Notes: generated by a model not told the origin, from the letters alone. DNA of 64,000 nt from Granulicella aggregans (GCF_014203275.1 NZ_JACHIP010000001.1:682001-746000), one strand, 5' to 3'. Shown: positions 8,558-17,691, numbered from the stretch's first letter. Made by a program: numbers and translations.

Positions 8558-9754
8558 CTACGCAAGCTTGGCGAAGTACTCGCGCATACGCTTCACGCCT
8601 TCGTCGATGACATCGCCGGAGACGGCGTAGGAGAGACGAATGTGCTCGCTGGTTCCGAAGGCCTCGCCCGGGACGACGACGACGTGCGCCTCGCTCAGCA
8701 GCTTTGCCGCGAGGTCGGTCGCGGACGTGACGCCGCCCTTGCCGATGAACTTGCTGATGTTCGGGTACACATAGAACGCGCCTTCAGGAACCGTGCAGGT
8801 AAGACCAGGGATGGTCTTGAAGCCTTCGAGCACGCGGTCGCGCAGCTTGATGTAATCCGCGCGCATCTCGCCGACGCACTCCTGCGATCCATGAACGGCA
8901 GCAATCGAAGCGCGCTGCACCATGCTGGCGGCGTTTGAGGTGCTCTGCGACTGCAGCTTGCTCATCGCTCCGATGATCTGCTTCGGACCGAGCGCGAAGC
9001 CCGCGCGCCAGCCGGTCATCGCGTAGGTCTTCGACAGCGATCCCAGAATGACTACATGGTCTTTGCAATCGGTGAACGATCCGCCGCTGACGATCTCGCC
9101 GGTGAAGTTCAGGTAGACGTAGCACTCGTCGAGCAGGACGTAGATCTCGTTCTTGTGCGCGAGGCGAACGATGGCCTCCAGATCGGCAGGCGATACAACC
9201 GCGCCCGAAGGATTCGAAGGCGTGTTCAGGATGATGGCCTTGGTGCGCGGTGTGATGGCCGCTTCGATCATCTTGGCGGTGATGCGGAAGTTCTCGTCTT
9301 CGCGGCTCTCGACGGGGACGACGACGCCGCCAGCGTACTGGATGATGTCCTTGAACGAGACCCAGTAGGGGACAGGGAGAATGACCTCGTCACCGTGATC
9401 AACCAGCACCTGGATGGCGTTGAAGAGAGCAAGTTTGCCACCGGTGGTGAAGACGCACTCTTCCGGCGTGTAGTTCGAGCCGAAGTCGCAGGCGTGGCGA
9501 TCGACGATGGCCTTGCGTACTTCGGGGATGCCGGCGACGGCGGTGTAGCGCGTGAAGTTCTTCTCGATGGCGTCGATGGCCGCGTCCTTGATGTGACGGG
9601 GCGTGGCAAAGTGCGGCTCGCCTGCGCCGAAGTCGGAAAGATTGACACCTTCGGACTTCAGCTTCAACGCTGCCGCGGTAATGGCCATGGTGGCCGAGAC
9701 TTCAATCCGGTTGATCCGGTCCGTCAACACCTTTACTGCCGTCGCTGTGCTCAT
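8558..9754 (-). CDS. Aspartate aminotransferase (class I/II)
   Basis: 398 residues from the ATG at 9754. An in-frame TTG further upstream is less likely. It begins with the usual IRRIE-like helix (INRIEVSATMAI), contains GAGEPHFATP, NTPSNPSGAV, LDECYVYLNF and the PLP-lysine motif SLSKTYAMTGWRAGF near residue 240, and ends with FGTSEHIRLSYA, the substrate-carboxylate arginine region. It transfers amino groups between aspartate and 2-oxoglutarate. The subgroup (Thermus-like Ib) is my inference from the motif wording. Confidence 0.9.
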   Translation of the reverse strand: MSTATAVKVLTDRINRIEVSATMAITAAALKLKSEGVNLSDFGAGEPHFATPRHIKDAAIDAIEKNFTRYTAVAGIPEVRKAIVDRHACDFGSNYTPEECVFTTGGKLALFNAIQVLVDHGDEVILPVPYWVSFKDIIQYAGGVVVPVESREDENFRITAKMIEAAITPRTKAIILNTPSNPSGAVVSPADLEAIVRLAHKNEIYVLLDECYVYLNFTGEIVSGGSFTDCKDHVVILGSLSKTYAMTGWRAGFALGPKQIIGAMSKLQSQSTSNAASMVQRASIAAVHGSQECVGEMRADYIKLRDRVLEGFKTIPGLTCTVPEGAFYVYPNISKFIGKGGVTSATDLAAKLLSEAHVVVVPGEAFGTSEHIRLSYAVSGDVIDEGVKRMREYFAKLA

Positions 9755-9835
9755 AGCTTCTAGTCTTTCAGATTTGGACGGCAAGATAAAGCCTTCCGGA
9801 TGATTTGCCGGACCCAGGTGCCAACATGCTGAAGA

Positions 9836-10645
9836 CTAGGGATGGCGGGTCAGCAGGCCGGTGCCGGAGTCGGGGCCGCAGGAACCGGTCAGAGTCCAGT
9901 TCGTCACGGTCAGGGTGTTGGCGTCGCTGGAGAATGTCCCGGTGGCTGTGACCGAGTTCTGGGTCGACGGATCGGCGTAGGTCTGGGTAAAGCTGCCACC
10001 GGTTACCTGGGCGTTCGAGACGGTGACGGGGCTGGAGAAGCAGGGATTGTTGGGGAAGGTTCCCGAACCGCTCAACTGAAAGTTTCCGGTCGTATCGGAC
10101 TCCGGGGTCTGAGTCAGGTTGGCGGTGATGTCGATGACGTGGCCGCCGGCGTCAGAGAAGCTGCCCGCGTAGGTTCCGGTTACTGAACTGAAGGCCTGAG
10201 CCGATGCCGTGACTGGCGCGGAGAGGGCGCAGGTGCCGCCGGTGACGTTGTAGGTGGTGCCGGTGAGGGATTTGTTATCCTCGGCAACGTTGCCCGAGAT
10301 GGTGAGTGTGCCGCCAGCCAGTGAGCCGGTGAGCGTGAGTACATTCTTGGTGTCAGCGTGGCCGGTGAGCGAGATAGCAGTAGCCTGGTTGACGCATGCG
10401 CCTGCCGAAGCCGCGTGGAAGATGCCGGTGACCGAGACCGCAGAACCCGTTAGTTCGCCCGAAAGCATGGGCAGTTTCATCGCCGTCGTGGACATGGACG
10501 AGACCTGCCAGTTACCCGTCAGCGCGTTGGCTGAAGTACCGGAGAGCGGAGCGAGCGAGCTCGAACATCCCACCAGGAAGAATGCCAGGAGAAGCAGAAT
10601 GTGCGTGGCAACTGCAAGGTGAGAGACACTTCGAGTGGATTGCAT
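9836..10645 (-). CDS. Threonine/serine-rich lipoprotein
   Basis: 269 residues from the ATG at 10645, which has a GGAG ribosome site 5 bases upstream. A longer frame from 10693 lacks one. A lipobox LVGC follows the hydrophobic helix LLLLAFF, so the protein should be lipidated at about Cys26. The mature part is rich in Thr, Ser and Gly with repeated LTG, SVTG and NVTGG motifs, suggesting an all-beta, possibly repetitive domain. No family recognised. Paralogues of this composition are common in acidobacterial genomes (general knowledge). Confidence 0.7.
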   Translation of the reverse strand: MQSTRSVSHLAVATHILLLLAFFLVGCSSSLAPLSGTSANALTGNWQVSSMSTTAMKLPMLSGELTGSAVSVTGIFHAASAGACVNQATAISLTGHADTKNVLTLTGSLAGGTLTISGNVAEDNKSLTGTTYNVTGGTCALSAPVTASAQAFSSVTGTYAGSFSDAGGHVIDITANLTQTPESDTTGNFQLSGSGTFPNNPCFSSPVTVSNAQVTGGSFTQTYADPSTQNSVTATGTFSSDANTLTVTNWTLTGSCGPDSGTGLLTRHP

Positions 10646-10721
10646 GGGGACTCCGGCCAGGGATCGAATCGTTCGATCCAGATTGACAGCCATCCCAACG
10701 ATTGTGGATACAACGGAAGCG

Positions 10722-11372
10722 TCAGACCTGGCGTGAAACGCGGCGTTTGCGCAGCACCCAGGTGGTCATGCAGCGGTGGTCCTGCACGATGGTCGTCTTG
10801 AGCGGGTCGACCAGGACGGCGTCGAGCTCCGCAGTCAGATCGAGCAGCATCTGTTCGTCCACCAGGAACCACTCGGAACCGTCGCCGATCCGGTAGATAT
10901 CTTTGCGGACCTGCGGAAAGCTCATGCCGATACGGGAACCGATTCGGGTGAAGAGCATTCCTCCCGGTCGGAGAACGCGCCAGAGCTCGGACAGCATGTC
11001 GTGGAAGTGGCGCTCGTCGCGGGCGAAGTGCAGGACGGAGTTGCAGATTACGACCTCGGCAAAGTCGTCCGGGAAGGGCATTTGCTCAATCGCGGAGACC
11101 TGGAAGTTCTGCGCTGGAAGCTGCGGGGCAAGGATCGCGGCAAGCTGGCGGACGTGATCAACGCCTTCGGGGCTGGCATCGACGGCGAAGACGTCACAGC
11201 CTTCTCGCAGCAGGTGGACGAGATTACGGCCATAGCCGCAGCCGGCATCGACGATCCGCATGCCGGGAGCGATGTTGCCGCGCAGAATCTGATCGAAGAC
11301 GTAGATGTCGATCTGGCCGAACTGCTCCTGAAGAGTCATCCTGGCAGGCGAAGCGGAGGGCTCAATCTTCAC
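10722..11372 (-). CDS. SAM-dependent methyltransferase (class I)
   Basis: 216 residues. The SAM-binding motif I is VDAGCGYGRNL near residue 47, followed by an acidic strand end FAVDASP, and VICNSVLHFA is motif IV-like. This is the Methyltransf_11/25 type; substrate unknown. The GTG at 11372 overlaps the coaD stop by 11 bases. An ATG at 11339 is an alternative start giving 205 residues. Either way the gene is coupled to coaD. Confidence 0.8.
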   Translation of the reverse strand: MKIEPSASPARMTLQEQFGQIDIYVFDQILRGNIAPGMRIVDAGCGYGRNLVHLLREGCDVFAVDASPEGVDHVRQLAAILAPQLPAQNFQVSAIEQMPFPDDFAEVVICNSVLHFARDERHFHDMLSELWRVLRPGGMLFTRIGSRIGMSFPQVRKDIYRIGDGSEWFLVDEQMLLDLTAELDAVLVDPLKTTIVQDHRCMTTWVLRKRRVSRQV

Positions 11373-11862
11373 GCGGAGTCACTGTCTTGGCTTTGAGACG
11401 TTCGACAACCAGCGGCGGGACGAGCGCGGTGACATCGCCGCCGAGTTGGAAGACTCCCTTGATGAGCCGCGAACTTACGTAGGTGTACTTTTCCGCCGGC
11501 ATCATGAAGAGCGTTTCGAGCTCGGGGTCGAGCTTGCGGTTCATCATGGCCATCTGGAACTCGTACTCGTAGTCGCTGATGGCACGGATGCCGCGCAGGA
11601 CGGCCTTCGCTCCCTGCTGCCGGGCGAAGTCCACCAAGAGGCCGTTGAAGGTGGTCACGGAGACGTTGCCGAAGCCACTGACCGCCTCGCGGATCATCTC
11701 TTCGCGCTCGGGGACGGTAAACAGCGGCGTTCCCTTCTCGCTGTTGCGAAGGATCGCGACGACAAGCTCGTCAACGATCTTCGAGCCCCGCGCGATCAGG
11801 TCAAGATGCCCATTGGTAAGTGGATCGAAGGTGCCCGGATAGATCGCCTTGACGGTATGCAT
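11362..11862 (-). CDS. coaD: Pantetheine-phosphate adenylyltransferase
   Basis: 166 residues from the ATG at 11862, the usual length for CoaD. The nucleotidyltransferase motif YPGTFDPLTNGHLDL starts the protein, with ISDYEYEFQMA and the C-terminal YVSSRLIKGVFQLGGDV. It transfers AMP from ATP to 4'-phosphopantetheine, the penultimate step of coenzyme A synthesis. A longer reading frame upstream adds 24 non-conserved residues and is rejected. Confidence 0.93.
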   Translation of the reverse strand: MHTVKAIYPGTFDPLTNGHLDLIARGSKIVDELVVAILRNSEKGTPLFTVPEREEMIREAVSGFGNVSVTTFNGLLVDFARQQGAKAVLRGIRAISDYEYEFQMAMMNRKLDPELETLFMMPAEKYTYVSSRLIKGVFQLGGDVTALVPPLVVERLKAKTVTPRED

Positions 11863-11998
11863 GTCAGTTGAAGCATATCGTGGTTTGATGAACGGACGTG
11901 CAAGCGGGGAACCTGGTGAAAATTCACGGGACAAGCTCCCTGCGAAGTGAGTACCATGGCGCGAAATCTAACTTCCGCGACTAAAGGAATTAAAATTC

Positions 11999-12637
11999 AT
12001 GGCAAGTCTCTCGGAGTACCCGGCGGGGTCTCCCTCTTCTCAACTGGTGTTGGCTCCGAAGATCGCCAATCCCGGCCCTCTGGGACTCGCCGGCTTCGGA
12101 CTGACCACCGTCGTTCTCAGTTGCATTAATGCAGGCATTCTCCCGAAAGAAGCAGTGCCGGTGGTCGTGCCGCTGGCCTTCGCCTATGGAGGCGTCGCTC
12201 AACTGATTGCCGGGGTGCTGGAGTTCCGCGTCGGCAACACCTTCGGCATGGTCGCCTTCACTTCGTATGGACTCTTCTGGTGGTGGTTTGCGCTGTTGCA
12301 GTGGACAGTCGGCGCGGGATGGATCAAGCCGCCAGCGCCCGTCGGCATCGCGTGCGTGCTGCTGATGTGGGGAGTCTTCACCTTCCTGATGTGGATCGTG
12401 ACCTTCCGCTCGAACAAAGCGGTCTGGAGCATCTTCCTTCTGCTTTGGATCACTTTCTTCCTGTTGGCTGCGGGTGATGCAGGCTGGAATACTGCCAGCT
12501 TCAGCTTCTCGCAGGTTGGCGGGTACTTCGGGCTGGTGACCGGCATTGACGCGTTGGTGGTTGCGTTCATCGAGGTGCTGAACATCACGGCTGGACGAAC
12601 GGTGATCGGGTTGGGTAGGCCCTTCATCGGCGCGTAA
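11999..12637 (+). CDS. Acetate/succinate transporter, GPR1/FUN34/YaaH family
   Basis: 212 residues with six hydrophobic segments. The family signature appears as NPGPLGLAGFGLTT near residue 25 (NPAPLGL in SatP). AYGGVAQLIAG and FWWWFALL follow, as in SatP. It moves acetate or succinate with protons across the inner membrane. An AAAGGA ribosome site lies about 10 bases before the ATG. A terminator separates it from the convergent recA. Confidence 0.88.
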   Translation: MASLSEYPAGSPSSQLVLAPKIANPGPLGLAGFGLTTVVLSCINAGILPKEAVPVVVPLAFAYGGVAQLIAGVLEFRVGNTFGMVAFTSYGLFWWWFALLQWTVGAGWIKPPAPVGIACVLLMWGVFTFLMWIVTFRSNKAVWSIFLLLWITFFLLAAGDAGWNTASFSFSQVGGYFGLVTGIDALVVAFIEVLNITAGRTVIGLGRPFIGA

Positions 12638-12651
12638 TTTCGGACAGCAAG

Positions 12652-12683
12652 AAGGGGCGACCGCTCGCACAGTCGCCCCTTTT
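12652..12683 (+). terminator. Rho-independent terminator
   Basis: AAGGGGCGAC (12652-12661) pairs with GTCGCCCCTT (12672-12681), ending in four T residues (12680-12683). It ends the transporter transcript and stands between two convergent genes, so it could also act on recA transcripts. Confidence 0.75.
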
Positions 12684-12698
12684 CCTACATTCCGACGG

Positions 12699-13769
12699 CT
12701 ATTTCTTGCTCTTGATCACTTCCGCCGCAACCGCCGCTCCATTAGCCGGGGCTGCAGGAACATCGGCAGGGACAGCCGCGCCAATGTTCAACTTCTTGCG
12801 GACCTCGGCGTCGATGCGCCCGAAGACGTCTTTGTTCTCCTTGAGGAAGTTGCGGACGTTCTCGCGGCCCTGACCGATGCGCTCGCCCTGGTAACTGTAC
12901 CAGGCTCCGCTCTTGTCCACGATGTTGTGCAGCACGGCGAGATCGAGCCCATCGCCTTCGCGTGAGATGCCTTCACCGTAGAGGATGTCGAACTCGGCGT
13001 CGCGGAACGGAGCAGCCACCTTGTTCTTCACCACCTTGATTTTGGTGCGGGAGCCGACGACTACATCGCCTTCTTTGACAGCGCCAATTCGGCGGATGTC
13101 GATACGCATGGAGGAATAAAACTTAAGTGCGCGACCGCCGGTCGTAGTCTCCGGATTGCCAAACATGACGCCGATCTTGTCGCGGATCTGGTTGATGAAG
13201 ATCAGGCAGGTGCGCGACTTCGAGACAGTTCCGGTCAGTTTGCGGAGCGCCTGGCTCATCAAACGGGCTTGTAGGCCCATGTGGGAGTCGCCCATCTCGC
13301 CGTCGAGTTCTGCCTTAGGCACGAGCGCCGCGACCGAGTCGACCACCAGCACGTCGATGGCGTTCGAGCGGACCAGAGCCTCGACGATCTCGAGCGCCTG
13401 TTCGCCGTAGTCTGGCTGCGAGATCAGCAGGTTGTCGATGTCGACACCAAGTTTGCGGGCGTAGGCCGGGTCAAGCGCGTGCTCTGCGTCTACAAACGCA
13501 GCAAGGCCGCCGGCCTTCTGCGCCTCGGCGATGATCTGCAACGTAATCGTCGTCTTACCCGAGGATTCAGGGCCAAAGATCTCAATGACGCGTCCGCGCG
13601 GAACTCCGCCCACGCCGAGTGCGGCGTCGAATGAGATCGCCCCTGTCGAGATGACGGAGATCGGGACGATCGCCTCCTTCGATCCCAGGCGCATCACCGA
13701 GCCCTTGCCAAACTGTTTTTCGAGCTGTGAAAGCGCGGTCTCTATAGCTTTGCTGCGGTCGTCTGCCAC
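12699..13769 (-). CDS. recA: Recombinase A
   Basis: 356 residues from a GTG start at 13769. The GTG has a GGAG site exactly 7 bases upstream, and the protein then opens with the conserved [20 protein letters not shown]. The first in-frame ATG (13808) would add 13 unconserved residues. Walker A is GPESSGKTT, Walker [14 protein letters not shown] ([10 protein letters not shown]), and loop 2 [11 protein letters not shown] is intact. RecA coats single-stranded DNA, performs strand exchange and triggers LexA cleavage. The C-terminal tail is Ala-rich rather than strongly acidic. Confidence 0.97.
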   Translation of the reverse strand: MADDRSKAIETALSQLEKQFGKGSVMRLGSKEAIVPISVISTGAISFDAALGVGGVPRGRVIEIFGPESSGKTTITLQIIAEAQKAGGLAAFVDAEHALDPAYARKLGVDIDNLLISQPDYGEQALEIVEALVRSNAIDVLVVDSVAALVPKAELDGEMGDSHMGLQARLMSQALRKLTGTVSKSRTCLIFINQIRDKIGVMFGNPETTTGGRALKFYSSMRIDIRRIGAVKEGDVVVGSRTKIKVVKNKVAAPFRDAEFDILYGEGISREGDGLDLAVLHNIVDKSGAWYSYQGERIGQGRENVRNFLKENKDVFGRIDAEVRKKLNIGAAVPADVPAAPANGAAVAAEVIKSKK

Positions 13770-13811
13770 GTGAACACTCCAATTTTGAACGTCGTTTTCT
13801 GACGTCATCGG

Positions 13812-13840
13812 ATTCTAGCACCGAAACGGGAAAAGGCAAA
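13812..13840 (-). promoter_or_regulatory. Candidate recA promoter with extended -10
   Basis: On the minus strand TGC-TAGAAT (13812-13820) is an extended -10 element. A weak -35 TTTGCC lies 17 bases away (13835-13840). The GTG start is about 35 bases downstream of the expected transcription start. No classic LexA palindrome is visible. Confidence 0.45.
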
Positions 13841-13963
13841 GAAAAGGCGAATTCGAGCGCACTCATTCTTGACGGTGTTGGGCTACAGAAGATGAAGTTT
13901 TTCTAACTCCGACCGATATATAGCTCGAAGAGGAAGTAAGAACCACCTAAGGCAGGTCCTCCC

Positions 13964-14281
13964 ATGAGCATCAGCATCTCTCCAGTCGCCGTCGTCACTC
14001 CAGTCTTCCCGTCGGACAGCGATTCTTCGTCGACAACCGCAGCGGCGAAGACCCCGCCACCGCCGCCCCCACCTCCGCCACCCCCACCGCCAACCGACAC
14101 GGTGGAACTCTCACTCTCCGCCAATATCAAAGTGCTGCAGGGTCAGGGTGACAGCATCACCGAGATCGCCTACACGCTCGGCGTTCCGTTGCAGACGGTA
14201 TCGGTCGACCTTGGTACGGCGCTGCTCGAAGCAAGCGTCGCCTCGGCACCGACGATTCCGGCGTCTGTCTCGGGAGTCTAG
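13964..14281 (+). CDS. Small protein with polyproline tract and HTH-like segment
   Basis: 105 residues. A low-complexity Ser/Thr/Ala N-terminus leads to an uninterrupted run of 13 prolines (residues 31-43). A segment of about 40 residues follows (ANIKVLQGQGDSI-TEIAYTLGVPLQTV) whose spacing resembles the two helices of a LuxR/sigma-region-4 helix-turn-helix (L..QG.S..EIA..LG...TV). No catalytic motif. Not recognised as a named family. It starts about 195 bases from divergent recA. The ribosome site is weak, but codon use is normal and the frame is open. Confidence 0.6.
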   Translation: MSISISPVAVVTPVFPSDSDSSSTTAAAKTPPPPPPPPPPPPPTDTVELSLSANIKVLQGQGDSITEIAYTLGVPLQTVSVDLGTALLEASVASAPTIPASVSGV

Positions 14282-14301
14282 ATCACACCGAGGCGCTGCC
14301 G

Positions 14302-15903
14302 TCAGCGCCGGAGCAGGTCGACGGGCTGATTCACGTCTTCGATGCGGAAGTATCCGGCCAGCGACGGGTGACGTCTGGCCACCGCAAGATACATCTCCCA
14401 GGCCACGCGGCGATAGCTAAAATGACCGGCGACGCCGGAACGAAGCTCTGCGATGTAGAGCGCTTCGGCAAAGTCCATCTTGAAGAGCGAGCGACAGCGG
14501 ACACCCAGTGGGAGCGCATACTGCGCGGACTGGGCGCCCTCCGGCTCGCTGCTCTTCTTTAAGCGCCTGTAGCAACGCAACGCCGCGTCCATGGCTTCCA
14601 CGTACGCCGTTTCCAGGCCGGCCTGGGCCAGCGTAGGCTGCCCGGGACACTCCGGCGTCTCGTATCCGTGCAGGTCGGTGTACTCCTGTAGCAGCTGCAC
14701 ACAGCGGCGATGGCGGTGCATGTCGCGGAATCCGCCAATATCCATCAAAATGTCGAAGCGCAGCCCGTGGCCAGAGTGGAATGACCGGGAGAGTTCATCG
14801 TGGCGACCGCGATGCGCCGCGCCCAAAGCCACGAGTTCGTCCCGTCGCGCGACGCTCAGGCCTTCGACCTCGGCGCGAAGCTGGCGGTACGGATAGTGGC
14901 AGTGCGGATAGAGCAGCGACGTGGCAATCTCGACTTCGAGCGACTCGCCGTCTTCGATCAGGTCCACCACTGGAGCAGCGGCAATCGCCTTGCCGGCCAA
15001 CAGTTCGCTGGCGGCAACTCTCAACTCTGCACGCGAGTTCGAAATGTAGTCGGATGGGTTGGCGTACTTCACCAGCGTCGGCGCTGTCTTTACCGGGCGG
15101 AGAACGCGATTGCCAAGAAGCTGAGCGGCGGCGGCATCGGTCTCACGAAGATCGTCGATCAACGGCTGAAGCTCGCTGTGCTGCACGTTCCAGGCTGGTT
15201 CAGAGGCGGCGATTCGAAGCTTCTCGGCAATCTCGCGGATCTCTGCAAACTCACTTGTGAGGAGGCGCGAGACCTGGGTCTCCAGCGTGCGCGCGTTCAC
15301 GATCTGTCCTAGCGAAGTGTTGGTGGCAAGGGGGAGAAGGTAGCGCGCGACATCGAATGCCCGGGCCTTCAGGGTGCGTTCGTAGGCATCGGGCTTCATC
15401 GCGTCCGGCCGGGTGATGGCAGACTTCAAGGCCTCCAGCATGCCGCGCGAGATCCCGTCGTATGCGGCGAACGACGCTTCGATCGCGGCAGTGAATACTG
15501 GGGTCGCCTCGCCAAACGGAGGCGTATACCAGCCTGACTTGCGAAAGTCCTGATAGCGCGTCGAGCGCTCCTGGCCGTCCCATCGCTGCTCGTCGACCAG
15601 CGCGATCGCGGCCAGAAGGCTCAGCCGTTCGATGGCGAAGGGGATGTGGGCGAGGTCGGCGATGGAGCGGTGGCCGTACTGAAAGTAAAAAGTGTTGAGG
15701 AACTGCTCGGCACGCTGCGAGTCGATCTCCGCGAGTGACTCACGCATCGAGAGCGAAGATCGGGAGTACTTCGCCATGGCATATGCGAGCACCTCGGGGT
15801 CGGCTCCGTGGATCGCGTATACGTCGGTGACGTTCTGTTTTAGTTCGCTTGTTGCTGGTCCGCCCGTGTGCGGCGCTACGGATTGGATCTGTTCTTGTGA
15901 CAT
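14302..15903 (-). CDS. Tandem ThyX-like (FAD-dependent thymidylate synthase family) protein
   Basis: 533 residues, about twice a standard ThyX. The first half has YGHRSIADLAHIPFAIE and, about 25 residues later, ERSTRYQDF, which corresponds to the end of the ThyX motif. The second half has DMHRHRRCVQLLQEYT, resembling the RHR part. The canonical RHRxxSxNxxSxR(Y) motif is therefore split between halves rather than complete in one. ThyX uses FAD and methylene-tetrahydrofolate to make dTMP. No thyA is in the window, so this may be the active synthase or a specialised relative. Confidence 0.8.
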   Translation of the reverse strand: MSQEQIQSVAPHTGGPATSELKQNVTDVYAIHGADPEVLAYAMAKYSRSSLSMRESLAEIDSQRAEQFLNTFYFQYGHRSIADLAHIPFAIERLSLLAAIALVDEQRWDGQERSTRYQDFRKSGWYTPPFGEATPVFTAAIEASFAAYDGISRGMLEALKSAITRPDAMKPDAYERTLKARAFDVARYLLPLATNTSLGQIVNARTLETQVSRLLTSEFAEIREIAEKLRIAASEPAWNVQHSELQPLIDDLRETDAAAAQLLGNRVLRPVKTAPTLVKYANPSDYISNSRAELRVAASELLAGKAIAAAPVVDLIEDGESLEVEIATSLLYPHCHYPYRQLRAEVEGLSVARRDELVALGAAHRGRHDELSRSFHSGHGLRFDILMDIGGFRDMHRHRRCVQLLQEYTDLHGYETPECPGQPTLAQAGLETAYVEAMDAALRCYRRLKKSSEPEGAQSAQYALPLGVRCRSLFKMDFAEALYIAELRSGVAGHFSYRRVAWEMYLAVARRHPSLAGYFRIEDVNQPVDLLRR

Positions 15904-15968
15904 GGTCGAAGGACAGGATACGTTATTCGCAGCGGTGGATGATCGGTCGCATCACAAGAGATGTGGCC

Positions 15969-16781
15969 ATGGATCAAGAGATGGACGCGGAACAGAGACC
16001 TACCGGCACGCTCGACGAGACGGCCCACCGGCCATTTCCGCTGCCCGATCGCGCCTGGACCATGACGCAGAACTGGAATGACCTGCTCTTCGCGCACTGG
16101 CCGATTGCGCCGGCGACCATCGCAGCGCTGATTCCACCCGGCCTCGATCTTGATACCTTCGACGACTTTGCCTGGGTCGGCGTGGTGCCTTTCTGGATGG
16201 ATGGCATCCGGCATCGCATTCCGGGACGCGCCGGACGCGACCTGGCCATCCCGATGGTCGAGACATTCCCCGAGTTGAACCTTCGCACTTACGTCCGCTC
16301 ACGGCTGACCGGCCGCGCGGGCGTCTTCTTCTTCTCGCTCGACGCCGCCAGCCTGCTTGCGGTGATTGGAGCCAGGACGATCTTCCACCTTCCCTATTAC
16401 TTCGCAAACATGGTCCGGGAGACGGCCGCTGACGGCACCGTGCGCTACAAGAGCCGCCGTCTGCTGACCTCCGGCGATGTCAGCTTCCAGGCGACTTACC
16501 GCGGGCTGGGTAGACCGGCCGACGCGATCCCCAGCCAGCCGGGCACGCTCGAGCACTTCCTTACCGAGAGGTACTGCCTCTTCACCAGCTTTCGCGGCCG
16601 GATATTGGTGGGCAACATCCACCACAAGCCGTGGCCGCTGGAGGCTGCGGAGGCCGAGATTCGCACCAACCGCATCGCGCCGGCGCATGGGTTGGTGTTG
16701 CCAAGTCGGCCACCTGTCCTCCACTTCTCCCGACGGCTGCAGGTGTACATCTGGCCGCTTGAGGCGGATGGCTCCGTATAA
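15969..16781 (+). CDS. DUF2071 (YqjF-like) protein
   Basis: 270 residues from the ATG at 15969. Longer starts at 15849 and 15939 exist, and none has a clear ribosome site. Family features seen are the opening WTMTQNWNDLLFAHWPI, then IPPGLDLDTFDDFAWVGVVPF, ELNLRTYVR, GVFFFSLDA and the C-terminal HHKPWPLEAAEAEI. DUF2071 proteins have an acetoacetate-decarboxylase-like fold but no known activity. The gene is divergent from the ThyX-like gene, 65 bases between starts, and about 50 bases ahead of fabG. Confidence 0.85.
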   Translation: MDQEMDAEQRPTGTLDETAHRPFPLPDRAWTMTQNWNDLLFAHWPIAPATIAALIPPGLDLDTFDDFAWVGVVPFWMDGIRHRIPGRAGRDLAIPMVETFPELNLRTYVRSRLTGRAGVFFFSLDAASLLAVIGARTIFHLPYYFANMVRETAADGTVRYKSRRLLTSGDVSFQATYRGLGRPADAIPSQPGTLEHFLTERYCLFTSFRGRILVGNIHHKPWPLEAAEAEIRTNRIAPAHGLVLPSRPPVLHFSRRLQVYIWPLEADGSV

Positions 16782-16831
16782 TTCTTAGGTCGGCTTCAGC
16801 CAGAACAAGGCACTGCTGTAGAACGGGGACT

Positions 16832-17578
16832 ATGGGAACTTTGGCAGGTCGTATCGCGCTCGTGACCGGGGCATCGCAGGGAATCGGCAGGGCTTGTGCT
16901 TTAAAGCTGGCGGAGGCGGGAGCATCGGTCGCTCTGGCAGCTCGCAATCAGGAGAAGCTGGCCGAAGTGGCCGCGGAGATTGCAGCAGCGGGTGGAGTTG
17001 CTCATGCCTTTGAGCTTGACCTGGCGAGCGAGGACTCCATCAAGGGCTGCGCCAAGGCGGTCATCGCGCACTTCGGCAAGGTCGACATCCTTGTAAACAA
17101 TGGCGGCATTACCCGCGACATCCTGACCCTGCGCATGAAGAAGAAGGACTGGGATGATGTGCTCTCCACCAACCTCACGGGTTCGTTTCTGATGTCGCAG
17201 GCGGTGATGAGCTCGATGCTGAAGACGCGTTGGGGCCGGATCGTGAATATCACCTCCGTGGTTGGGGAAATGGGCCAGGCAGGACAGGCGAACTATGCCG
17301 CCTCGAAGGCCGGTTTGATCGGAGTCACGAAGTCGTTGGCGCGAGAGCTTGCGAGCCGGACGATCACGGTGAATGCGGTCGCTCCGGGCTACATTGAGAC
17401 TGCCATGACAGCCGTCCTGACGGACGAACAACGGACTGCGATGACGCAGCACATTCCACTGCAGAGGGCGGGAACCGATCAGGATGTCGCCGCAGCTGTT
17501 GCCTTTCTCGCGTCCGAGGAGGCTGGATACATCACCGGGCATACTCTCGACGTAAATGGCGGCATGTACATGGGTTAG
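16832..17578 (+). CDS. fabG: 3-oxoacyl-[acyl-carrier-protein] reductase (SDR)
   Basis: 248 residues. The SDR dinucleotide motif TGASQGIGRA is near residue 13, NNGG near 89, and the catalytic Ser/Tyr/Lys set is seen in NITSVVGEMG and YAASKAG. The C-terminus VNGGMYMG is typical of FabG. It reduces 3-oxoacyl-ACP with NADPH in fatty-acid elongation. No other fab genes are adjacent, so a different SDR role cannot be excluded. A GGGGAC ribosome site precedes the ATG. Confidence 0.88.
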   Translation: MGTLAGRIALVTGASQGIGRACALKLAEAGASVALAARNQEKLAEVAAEIAAAGGVAHAFELDLASEDSIKGCAKAVIAHFGKVDILVNNGGITRDILTLRMKKKDWDDVLSTNLTGSFLMSQAVMSSMLKTRWGRIVNITSVVGEMGQAGQANYAASKAGLIGVTKSLARELASRTITVNAVAPGYIETAMTAVLTDEQRTAMTQHIPLQRAGTDQDVAAAVAFLASEEAGYITGHTLDVNGGMYMG

Positions 17579-17655
17579 GAGCTGGTTTTCGGCGCTCCCG
17601 AGGGCACGGGAACCCGGAATGGTACCGAATTCGCGTCACCGCCAAAGGTTGCCCA

Positions 17656-17684
17656 TTGACCGGTGTCTCGTGGCTAGTTACTTT
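17656..17684 (+). promoter_or_regulatory. Promoter of the XRE regulator gene
   Basis: TTGACC (17656-17661), a 17-base spacer and TACTTT (17679-17684) make a good sigma70-type promoter. Transcription would start at about 17690-17692, at the first ATG of the gene, so the mRNA may be leaderless. Confidence 0.55.
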
Positions 17685-17691
17685 ATGGTCA

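Noticed and set aside
14044..14092. The CCN-rich tract as a microsatellite or CRISPR-like repeat
   Set aside because: It is simply the codons for the proline run in a continuous reading frame, with no spacer structure.
16777..16782. TATAAT as the fabG promoter
   Set aside because: It is a perfect -10 box, but no -35 sits at 16-18 bases and it lies in the last codons of the DUF2071 gene. Kept as a possibility only.
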